A DNA stretch of 17,368 nt, taken from contig CAMPIL010000024.1 in the NCBI GenBank assembly GCA_946886375.1, positions 1 to 17,368 on the forward strand, written 5' to 3'. The position numbers were made by a program, and so were the translations under genes. Positions 1 through 5,369 of this stretch are shown piece after piece (within the stretch, counting starts at the first letter, position 1; each line of letters starts with the position of its first letter). The DNA comes from an uncultured Phycisphaerales bacterium. GTDB taxonomy: Bacteria > Planctomycetota > Phycisphaerae > Phycisphaerales > SM1A02. A model generated the notes under the pieces. It was given only the letters and a program-made list of their open reading frames with translations, was not told the origin of the DNA and did not search any database.

Positions 1-1
1 T

Positions 2-340
2 GACCTGCTTGCTGAAGACTTTGCGACCGCCATGCGGGAAGAGTTTTTCACAGACCCACAAGGCCGCCGCGTCCGTCAGAAGCACGCGATTCGCGAAATT
101 CGCGAGCTGCCAGACGGCAGTCACGAGCAGCTTATGTTCTGGGTTGACATGGACGATGCCACCCCCGAACAGATGCAGGTTGCGTTTCAGCAGCGGCGAT
201 TCCAGATTCTTGGTGATTGTCGCCACCTCAAGACCGATGTGGACAGCTTCAACGACAACAACAAGTACGGCGCACACATCCAGATGGTGTTCGACTTCAA
301 TGAAGACCTGGCGGAACTTGATCAGCCGGTCGAGGCTTGA
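2..340 (+). CDS. Conserved-looking hypothetical protein, 5'-partial
   Basis: The reading frame is open to the left edge of the window, so the true start may lie outside. The first in-window ATG is at 32 (102 aa), but the codons before it (DLLAEDFATA) read like genuine protein. The product is acidic and soluble, with no signal peptide or membrane segment and no motif that I recognise. Its charged, glutamine-rich composition and the segment VDMDDATPEQMQVAFQQRR suggest a small helical protein. Its TGA stop (338-340) directly abuts the stop codon of the convergent gene at 341-604, with no base between. I cannot assign a function; protein-like composition over 113 codons supports the call. A third-frame reading (9-617) over the same DNA is a shadow. 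Confidence 0.6.
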   Translation, partial: DLLAEDFATAMREEFFTDPQGRRVRQKHAIREIRELPDGSHEQLMFWVDMDDATPEQMQVAFQQRRFQILGDCRHLKTDVDSFNDNNKYGAHIQMVFDFNEDLAELDQPVEA

Positions 341-604
341 TCATTCAGCGTCATTTGACCATCGACTTTTGGCGGCGTTCTTCGCGATCTCTGATCGTTT
401 CTTGACAGAGAGCTTCGCAGCCCGCGCCTTCCCGCCCTTCAATCCGCCCAATCGACCCAGCGCGACCGCCGCTGGGTTTTTCTCTTTTGGCTTCTGCGGC
501 TCCGGCAGTTTGCGCCCTTCGGTCTTGGCCGCGATACGCTCCATCATGTTGAACGCGGTGACGTTCGGATCGGGCTGGCGTGGCTTGCGTTGCTTCTTCG
601 GCAT
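341..604 (-). CDS. Small basic protein with GRLGGLKGGKARA motif
   Basis: An 87-residue, lysine-rich protein. Residues 46-82 carry the pattern ALGRLGGLKGGKARAAKLS followed by K-K-R-S-E-I-A-K-N-A-A-K-S-R-W. I recognise this as a motif recurring in small uncharacterised bacterial proteins and at the ends of some larger ones; its function is not established to my knowledge. The glycine/lysine/arginine-rich repeat looks suited to nucleic-acid contact, which is inference. The N-terminal third is Pro/Lys-rich and probably disordered. ATG at 602-604 is the only good start; only a weak GTAGG precedes it. It is convergent with the gene ending at 340 and divergent from the one at 689, so about 84 bases (605-688) must hold both promoters. 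Confidence 0.7.
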   Translation of the reverse strand: MPKKQRKPRQPDPNVTAFNMMERIAAKTEGRKLPEPQKPKEKNPAAVALGRLGGLKGGKARAAKLSVKKRSEIAKNAAKSRWSNDAE

Positions 605-688
605 GCCTACATTCTAGCCGATGCTTGACCGCTTCGATTCGACGGTCACAATTCCAGACGCTACCAGTACCAACGCTTTGGCCGGCGT

Positions 689-1858
689 ATGCATCGCCCC
701 CGCACCACATCCGAACAAAATGGGAACAAAACTTGCCGGCCGGCGTTTCACTTCGCGTTGGATCAGATTGACATCAACCTGCTGGAGGCCTGGACGCGCA
801 TCGGGCGCAAATGCGCGCGCAATCCTGAGCTTGCACTGCAATGCTGGCGGCGGAGCCAGTTGCCATCCGTGCGCCGCCCGCCTCGCGCGGTCTGCATGTG
901 TCTGCGCGCCTCCGACCGCCGCATCAATGAGTATCGCGCGCTGATCGAGCCGCGCGGCGCCGATGAAAACATTCAGCCTCACACCGTCACGCTCAACGGC
1001 ACAACAATCGGCTGGCTGAACAGGCCCGTCACCATCGACTGGCCCGGCGTCACGCTCTGGATCGCTGCGGAAATGTACGGCATCTCCAAGAACATGGCCA
1101 ACAAGTGGATGCAGATGGGTTTCCTGCGCCAGGAAGGCAAGTACCGCGGCGAAGTGCCCGGCAAGCCGTGGATCGCCTGCCCCAAGGTCTGGACGCCCTC
1201 GCCCATGGACCCCAATCATTACGGCGGGCTGCCGCCGGACCAGGTCTGGGGCTCGCTGTGGCAGTGGTTCTGGAACAAGTTGCCCGAACATTTCGAGCAG
1301 ACGTTGCAGCGCGTGCCGCGCTACACGATGCGGCTGGGCCGGCCGCACTTGCAGGGTTGGGATTGGGTGTGTCCTGGCCGAAGCGTCGCGATCAGCGCTC
1401 TTGATGCTGAAACGGATGCGAATGACTCTTTCAGCATGCAGCCGCGCATGGTGTACAAGCCCTGCGGAAAATTGTGCAGGTACCTCTTTGCGCCGCTGCC
1501 CACGTGGACGCTGGCCAAGGCGACAGGCGTGCGCTTGCGCCTGGCGATGCCCGCCGACAGCGGATTGTGCGGATCATGGGAGCCGGGCATGCAGGACATC
1601 GAGATCGGCCGGGGCCATCGCAGTTTCGCCTGCCGCCAGTGCTGGAACCTGAGCAATGTTTCGCTGAACGACTGCACCGGATGGAACACGTTCGTCGCGC
1701 ACCTTTCCGGGGGATTGCTGTACGGCATGGACGTGGAGCGGCCGGAGCGCGAAGCGCCCCGCCGCAAGCGGAAACCGTATGCGAAGCGGCGCACGCGGGC
1801 CGCGAAAGACACGCAGCGCGCGACCCGGCAATCGTTGATGATCACCGCTGGCGAATGA
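689..1858 (+). CDS. Hypothetical protein with degenerate zinc-ribbon-like cysteines
   Basis: A 389-residue protein of a type I associate with planctomycete genomes, where related proteins appear in accessory regions. The N-terminal 90 residues are helical and basic. Residues around 130-155 (IAAEMYGISKNMANKWMQMG) look like a helix-turn-helix. The C-terminal half has a cysteine arrangement CGKLC (near 255), then FACRQCWNLS (near 318), reminiscent of a zinc ribbon, with the conserved-looking LPTWTLAKATGVRLRLAMP between. The last 40 residues are strongly basic (EAPRRKRKPYAKRRTRAAK), fitting nucleic-acid binding. Relative to the pattern I remember, C-P-x-C-G-R before the first knuckle, one cysteine is missing here (CPGRS). 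The start is uncertain: ATG 689 has no good ribosome site, and ATG 897 is an internal alternative. Role unknown; DNA binding or a mobile-element role is inference. Confidence 0.65.
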   Translation: MHRPRTTSEQNGNKTCRPAFHFALDQIDINLLEAWTRIGRKCARNPELALQCWRRSQLPSVRRPPRAVCMCLRASDRRINEYRALIEPRGADENIQPHTVTLNGTTIGWLNRPVTIDWPGVTLWIAAEMYGISKNMANKWMQMGFLRQEGKYRGEVPGKPWIACPKVWTPSPMDPNHYGGLPPDQVWGSLWQWFWNKLPEHFEQTLQRVPRYTMRLGRPHLQGWDWVCPGRSVAISALDAETDANDSFSMQPRMVYKPCGKLCRYLFAPLPTWTLAKATGVRLRLAMPADSGLCGSWEPGMQDIEIGRGHRSFACRQCWNLSNVSLNDCTGWNTFVAHLSGGLLYGMDVERPEREAPRRKRKPYAKRRTRAAKDTQRATRQSLMITAGE

Positions 1859-2072
1859 ACTGACTGCCAAGCGCGCGTCCCGCCCCGCCCGTCCTTGCGT
1901 CATCACATTTCCGAGCGCGAAACAAAGAGAACGGACGTATGTACTTATTGAAAATTGCCGAAGTGCGGGAATTTTGCGCGTTCCAGGCGTGTTCTGCATG
2001 GCGAACCGAATCCGGCGGCATTCCAACGGCCGGAACACAATTTGCGCTGTAGACGTATCGCACATGCAAAAA

Positions 2073-2098
2073 CCCCAGTCGGCTGCAACCGGCTGGGG
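2073..2098 (-). terminator. Hairpin with minus-strand T-run
   Basis: CCCCAGTCGG (2073-2082) pairs with CCGGCTGGGG (2089-2098) around the six-base loop CTGCAA. One position is a G-T pair on the plus strand (a C-A mismatch on the minus strand). Read on the minus strand the stem is followed by TTTTT (2072-2068), the form of an intrinsic terminator. The only minus-strand gene upstream is the DUF1508 gene at 2313-2495, whose transcript would run antisense through 2116-2325 first. On the plus strand there is no T-run, and the stem sits just before the ribosome site of the gene at 2116, so a leader role is the alternative. Confidence 0.45.
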
Positions 2099-2115
2099 CT
2101 TGGGAGTAAGGGACT

Positions 2116-2325
2116 ATGCCGAGATTCTTTCAGATTACCGAAGAAGACCTAGGGGAACTGGAGCGAACACTCCCGCAAATCGCGGATGTGTTAGCCAAAC
2201 CAGAATTGAACAACCGGCAAAGAGTCTGGATTCGGCGGGTCCAAAAGATCATCTCAGATGTGCGCTGGAACTACGGTCCACCTGGAGAGGTGAAGGTAAT
2301 CCCAGGCCACGATCACGGTGCGTAG
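2116..2325 (+). CDS. Small conserved-looking hypothetical protein
   Basis: A 69-residue acidic protein, one frame from ATG to TAG, with a purine-rich ribosome site GGAGTAAGGG ending a few bases before ATG 2116. The first half is helical (EEDLGELERTLPQIADVLAK). A central basic segment (NNRQRVWIRRVQKIISDVRW) is followed by NYGPPGEVKVIPGHDHG. I recall similar small proteins ending VRWNYGPP-x-x-V in planctomycete genomes, but know no function. No membrane segment or signal peptide. The 3' end overlaps the 3' end of the convergent DUF1508 gene by 13 bases (2313-2325). Confidence 0.65.
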   Translation: MPRFFQITEEDLGELERTLPQIADVLAKPELNNRQRVWIRRVQKIISDVRWNYGPPGEVKVIPGHDHGA

Positions 2326-2495
2326 ACGGGCGAATCGTAACTCGCCTTCACCAGCCCGATCGAGTGCTCACAATCCCTTCGGTGAACGTATCCTTCGCTG
2401 GAAACCGCGATCGGCTCGTGGTTTGCGGCGTAGAAGGTCCATCGCCAATAGCCTTGGTTGTCCGAGTACATCTTGTAGTAACTGCCGCTGGCCAT
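2313..2495 (-). CDS. DUF1508 (YegP-like) domain protein
   Basis: A 60-residue protein forming essentially a single DUF1508 repeat. It starts with the strand YKMYSDNQGYWRWTFYAANH, then E-P-I-A-V-S-S-E-G-Y, then the conserved cysteine/helix part RDCEHSIGLVKAS. This matches the family pattern (F/Y-x-x-Y-K-D-x-x-G-x-W-R-W-x-x-x-A-x-N, then S-E-G-Y, then C-x-x-x-I-x-x-V-K). DUF1508 proteins are small cytoplasmic alpha/beta proteins of unknown role; YegP of E. coli has two repeats, this one has one. A good ribosome site (AGGAGT, about 7 bases before the ATG at 2493-2495) fixes the start. It overlaps the convergent gene ending at 2325 by 13 bases. Confidence 0.8.
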   Translation of the reverse strand: MASGSYYKMYSDNQGYWRWTFYAANHEPIAVSSEGYVHRRDCEHSIGLVKASYDSPVYAP

Positions 2496-2529
2496 CAGTA
2501 GACTCCTGTCTGCAAAAACGGCGCAAAGA

Positions 2530-2575
2530 ACCGCGCTGCCTTATTCGTTGGCTGACGGGCAAGGCGCAGCGCGGT
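2530..2575. repeat. Imperfect inverted repeat upstream of the DUF1508 gene
   Basis: ACCGCGCTG (2530-2538) is exactly complementary to CAGCGCGGT (2567-2575). The inner bases CCTT/AAGG (2539-2542 and 2561-2564) also pair if a GC pair bulges out, leaving an 18-base loop. It lies 35 bases upstream of the DUF1508 start, so it could be an operator or a transcript leader structure of that gene. No T-run follows on either strand, so I do not call it a terminator. Function unknown. Confidence 0.4.
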
Positions 2576-2685
2576 CCAGTGGTTCGTATTTGCGGATTAG
2601 AGAACACAACCTTGCCTATCAGCCGGCGTGGAATCTACAAGAACCCCCTACCCGTGTCAAGCAAACTGGGTGCGACCACTACATA

Positions 2686-2721
2686 TTGTGGAAAACCTGA
2701 CAATTGACAGGTTTTCCACAA
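2686..2721. repeat. 36-base near-perfect palindrome before the transposase
   Basis: Arms TGTGGAAAACCTG (2687-2699) and CAGGTTTTCCACA (2708-2720) are exact complements, extended by one further T-A pair outside and by CAATTG in the centre. The only mismatched pair is A2700/A2707. Each arm end, read inwards or outwards, is TTTTCCACA, which fits the relaxed DnaA-box consensus TTWTNCACA, giving two oppositely facing boxes. It ends 8 bases before the TTGACA of the candidate transposase promoter. It could be an operator, an IS end structure or a transcript hairpin; the DnaA match may be chance. Confidence 0.6.
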
Positions 2722-2728
2722 ACCCCCC

Positions 2729-2756
2729 TTGACAGATGGTTTTCATCAAATACAAC
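2729..2756 (+). promoter_or_regulatory. Candidate promoter of the transposase gene
   Basis: TTGACA (2729-2734) exactly matches the -35 consensus; 16 bases later TACAAC (2751-2756) matches four of six positions of the -10 consensus. The ATG at 2763 would then give an almost leaderless transcript, while the earlier ATG at 2736 would lie inside the promoter. Planctomycete promoter rules are poorly known, so this rests on the E. coli sigma-70 pattern only. Confidence 0.3.
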
Positions 2757-2762
2757 AATTCC

Positions 2763-3740
2763 ATGTGCAAGAACAAGCCCGGAAAAGTCGCTGAGAACAA
2801 GTCTGATGTGATCCGCAGCGTGCCGCTGGCATGCGCCGACGAATCCACCGCCGCGCACTTCATGGAGCAAGAGCGTTGGGGTGATTCGCCATGCTGTCCC
2901 ATTTGCAACAGTTCCGATGTGTACCAGATGACTGGCCGTGATGGGAAGCGCAACAAAGATTACCGCTGGCGTTGTCGTGGCTGTGGCAAGTTGTACAGCG
3001 TCAGATTCGGCACGGTCATGGAGGACAGCCGCATTCCACTACGCTGCTGGTGCTTGGCATTTTGGCAAGCCTGTTCGTCAAAGAAGGGTATGAGTGCGAA
3101 GCAGATTCAGCGTCAAACTGGATTGTCCTATAAGTCGGCCTTGTTCCTTATGCACAGGGTTCGCTTCGCAATGGCCGATATGCCCGGTGTGAAGTTCAGC
3201 GGAATCGTCGAGTGCGACGAAACCTACGTCGGCGGCAAGCCGCGCTATCGCGGCACTGCTGAGAATCCAGTAAACAAGCGGGGACGCGGCACGAAGAAAA
3301 CTCTGGTGTTCGGAATGGTCGAGCGCAATGGACGAGTGCATTCGCGCGTTGTTCCAGATGTTGCGGCGTCCACGCTGAAGAGCGCGATCAAAGAACTGGT
3401 AGACGATCAGGCTCGCATCATGACTGATGAGAACGCCGCGTATCGCGGTATTCACCAGCACTTCGCTGGCGGGCATGATACGGTGCAACACACGGCCAAA
3501 GAGTACGCGCGTGGTGATGTGAACACGAACACGATCGAGGGCGTATTTGCGCTGGTGAAACGCGGCATGTACGGGGTGTACCACAATGTCAGTAAGAAGC
3601 ACCTACACCGATATCTTGCGGAGTTTGACTTCCGCTACAATACCCGGCATGTCGATGATGGCGCGAGAACCACGGCTGCGATCAAGTCCGGTGTTGGGAA
3701 ACGCCTGATGTATTGCACGCCGTCCGAAGAAGCCGCGTGA
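2763..3740 (+). CDS. IS1595-family transposase
   Basis: DDE-type transposase of the IS1595 family (DDE_Tnp_IS1595 fold), 325 aa, full length for the family. The N-terminus has the family-like NKPGK followed by a zinc ribbon, CPIC (45-48) and CRGC (71-74). The catalytic core shows CDETYVGGKPRYRG (D152), then IMTDENAAYRG (D222), then NTNTIEGVFALVKRGMYG (E259, with N256 nearby), then the family-typical KKHLHRYLAEFDFRYNTR. All three acidic positions are present and there is no frameshift, so it may be active. I chose ATG 2763 because homologues I remember begin close to NKPGK; ATG 2736 in the same frame would add nine residues. No ribosome site is obvious for either. I could not find convincing terminal inverted repeats, so element borders are undefined. 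An antitoxin gene starts 52 bases downstream. Confidence 0.9.
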   Translation: MCKNKPGKVAENKSDVIRSVPLACADESTAAHFMEQERWGDSPCCPICNSSDVYQMTGRDGKRNKDYRWRCRGCGKLYSVRFGTVMEDSRIPLRCWCLAFWQACSSKKGMSAKQIQRQTGLSYKSALFLMHRVRFAMADMPGVKFSGIVECDETYVGGKPRYRGTAENPVNKRGRGTKKTLVFGMVERNGRVHSRVVPDVAASTLKSAIKELVDDQARIMTDENAAYRGIHQHFAGGHDTVQHTAKEYARGDVNTNTIEGVFALVKRGMYGVYHNVSKKHLHRYLAEFDFRYNTRHVDDGARTTAAIKSGVGKRLMYCTPSEEAA

Positions 3741-3792
3741 TAACAAGAAAGTGGATTGGATTGTGAAGTAGGTGGTGAAGCACTCATCAATC

Positions 3793-4449
3793 ATGGACCT
3801 TCTGAACAAAGGACTGTATACGCCGGCAGAGGCTGCGTATTACGGAGAGGTGTCATTTGGAAGCGTCTATCGTTGGCTGTATCCCACAAAGAAAACACGG
3901 CCAGTGATTGATCCTGAGTTGGGAATCCACGAGCGCGTAGTGACGTTTCTCGACTTTGTGCAGTTGTACATTGTCGATCGCGCGACCCGTCGCGGAATTA
4001 GACTCCCAAAGATTCGTAAAGCGATTGACATTGCAGAGAAGGAGGGCAAAGACCATCCTCTTGCAAGGCGTGAGGTCGTGGCCGTATTCGACAGGGAAAT
4101 GCATACTGGAGATAACGAGCAAGCGTTGGAACAATTTACTGGACGCTCGCGTGGTCAAATGTTGCTGCCTCAAATTGCTCGCCCCTTCTTGGATCGAATC
4201 GACTTTAACCAAGAGGGCAGAGCGCAACGGTTTCGCCTTCACGTCGCTTATGGTCGCTCGGTGTGGATGGACCCGCGTTACGAGTTTGGCGCACCGCTCG
4301 TCGGAACAACCGCCACGCCGTTTTATGTGCTGGCAAACGCCGCTATCGCAGAGGGATCAGTACACCGTGCGGCGATGGCATACAGCGTTGAGGAGGATGA
4401 TATTCAAATCGCGCTGGAACTGCACCGGAGGCTAGAGAACGCTGCGTGA
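3793..4449 (+). CDS. DUF433 antitoxin with MerR-like N-terminus (VapB45-like)
   Basis: A 218-residue antitoxin-type protein. Residues about 5-30 (GLYTPAEAAYYGEVSFGSVYRWL) form a MerR-like helix-turn-helix, expected to bind the operon's own promoter. The C-terminal 60 residues match DUF433: DPRYEFGAPLVGTTATP, then an HTH-like A-M-A-Y-S-V-E-E-D-D-I-Q-I-A-L-E-L-H-R-R-L. In this family layout the DUF433 part contacts the PIN-like toxin encoded next. The stop overlaps the toxin's GTG start by four bases (GTGA, 4446-4449), typical of a coupled toxin-antitoxin pair. Start: ATG 3793 immediately precedes the conserved region; in-frame GTG codons at 3772 and 3775 are alternatives, and none has a clear ribosome site. 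Only 31-52 bases separate it from the transposase, so it may be co-transcribed with it. Confidence 0.75.
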   Translation: MDLLNKGLYTPAEAAYYGEVSFGSVYRWLYPTKKTRPVIDPELGIHERVVTFLDFVQLYIVDRATRRGIRLPKIRKAIDIAEKEGKDHPLARREVVAVFDREMHTGDNEQALEQFTGRSRGQMLLPQIARPFLDRIDFNQEGRAQRFRLHVAYGRSVWMDPRYEFGAPLVGTTATPFYVLANAAIAEGSVHRAAMAYSVEEDDIQIALELHRRLENAA

Positions 4450-4913
4450 GAGTGCTCTTTGATAACACCTTCGGTCCTCCCATGACGGAATGGCTGGCCA
4501 AGACGGTTCAACAGTGGCACAAGGGGCCTCCAGTGCAACTACTACATAAACGCGCGCGCTTCCCGGGAGACACGCCGGATGACATTTGGATTCCGCAACT
4601 GGAGGGGGAGGATTGGATCGTCGTCAGCAGTGACATGAGCCGACATGGGCATCCGAAGTTGAATCAGGTGTGTCGTGATTGCAAGAAATCGCTCTTTGAG
4701 TTTTCTGGCGCACTAAGCAGTGCGGGCACATTTGAGTGGATTCGTGCTTTGATGCACTTGTGGCCTATCATGCTCGTGACCGCCGACGGTTGCCGCAATG
4801 AGTGGCATCACGTCGCATATGGTGACTCGCATCGCCGAACGTTCAAGAACGAGATCAAACCGTGGCCAACCGGAATACTAAGAAAAAGCGCGGGCCGAAA
4901 GAAGAAGTCTTGA
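4446..4913 (+). CDS. PIN-like toxin (VapC45-like)
   Basis: A 155-residue protein with a GTG start at 4446 overlapping the antitoxin stop. The N-terminus MRVLFDNTFGPPM matches the L-F-D-E-N-L-type start of the PIN-like toxin families (DUF5615 / VapC45 group), with D6 as the first acidic residue. D46 lies in DDIWIPQLEGEDWIVVSSD, the usual D-x-x-W-I-P-x-L...V-V-x-x-D spacing that ends in a second core aspartate (D63). PIN domains are metal-dependent endoribonucleases that cleave tRNA, rRNA or mRNA; the target here cannot be read from sequence. The tail is highly basic (SAGRKKKS). The last 52 bases overlap the start of the next gene (4862) in another frame. Identification rests on N-terminal motifs, acidic residues and pairing with a DUF433 gene; the C-terminal half is less recognisable. 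Confidence 0.7.
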   Translation: MRVLFDNTFGPPMTEWLAKTVQQWHKGPPVQLLHKRARFPGDTPDDIWIPQLEGEDWIVVSSDMSRHGHPKLNQVCRDCKKSLFEFSGALSSAGTFEWIRALMHLWPIMLVTADGCRNEWHHVAYGDSHRRTFKNEIKPWPTGILRKSAGRKKKS

Positions 4914-5014
4914 AGGCTGAGGGTGTGGACTGGCAGGAGGCGATGGCCCACGCGCTTCGAAAGTCTAAACCAAAAGAGGGCTGGCCGAAGCCGGAGAAGA
5001 AGGCGAAGCGATGA
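4862..5014 (+). CDS. 50-residue basic protein in the toxin-antitoxin operon
   Basis: A short gene: GTG at 4862, 50 codons, TGA at 5012-5014. The product begins VANRNTKKKRGPKEEVLK, continues AEGVDWQEAMAHALRK and ends SKPKEGWPKPEKKAKR. I associate the pattern K-K-R-G-P-K, then W-x-x-A-x-x-x-A-L, then G-W-P with small uncharacterised proteins of planctomycetes, which supports a real gene rather than chance. It overlaps the toxin 3' end by 52 bases in another frame, and its stop overlaps the next ATG by four bases (ATGA, 5011-5014), so it is translationally coupled on both sides. It is strongly basic with a short amphipathic helix; nucleic-acid or ribosome binding is only inference. No alternative start preserves the KKRGPK motif. 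Confidence 0.65.
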   Translation: MANRNTKKKRGPKEEVLKAEGVDWQEAMAHALRKSKPKEGWPKPEKKAKR

Positions 5015-5283
5015 AGGTGTTGATCGGCGTTGCAGCAATGGCCGTGGGAATTGGGCTACACATGCTGCTATGCTCTACCGGCCCCATTTACAACGAACAC
5101 TTCAACTACGAGTCCCTTGTCAACTGGGCCGGAGTGTTTGGCCGGTCCGCTCCCGGCGTTATCGCATCTCTAGCGTTCGGCGTGTTTCTCAAGGTTGTCC
5201 ACGCGTGCCGGAATCACTGGCTACTTCCGTTGAATATCGGCCTATACGCCGGGGCTTTGCTACGGCTGGTTGATTTTCAATAA
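5011..5283 (+). CDS. Small inner-membrane protein, last gene of the operon
   Basis: A 90-residue protein with about three hydrophobic segments: residues 3-22 (VLIGVAAMAVGIGLHMLLC), around 45-64 (APGVIASLAFGVFLKVV), and around 69-87 (WLLPLNIGLYAGALLRLV). I recognise no family. It starts with the ATG that overlaps the previous stop (ATGA). It ends 15 bases before a strong terminator hairpin, so it closes the operon begun by the antitoxin gene. A small membrane protein coupled to a toxin-antitoxin pair is not a standard part of VapBC systems; it could be an unrelated hitchhiker or have a linked function. Confidence 0.6.
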   Translation: MKVLIGVAAMAVGIGLHMLLCSTGPIYNEHFNYESLVNWAGVFGRSAPGVIASLAFGVFLKVVHACRNHWLLPLNIGLYAGALLRLVDFQ

Positions 5284-5298
5284 GTACATACATCGAAA

Positions 5299-5328
5299 AA
5301 GAACCCGCGGCTTTCGCTGCGGGTTCTT
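5299..5328. terminator. Bidirectional intrinsic terminator
   Basis: AAGAACCCGC (5299-5308) pairs perfectly with GCGGGTTCTT (5319-5328), extended inward by a G-T and two G-C pairs around a TTTC loop. A-rich bases precede it (AAAAA 5296-5300) and T-rich bases follow, so it can act both ways. It ends the plus-strand toxin-antitoxin operon (last stop 5283) and the minus-strand dockerin-protein gene (stop at 5370). The minus-strand T-run (TTCTTTTT) is the stronger one. Confidence 0.85.
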
Positions 5329-5369
5329 GAATGTTCACACTTGATACGCTTGACTCACTTCATTTCAAC

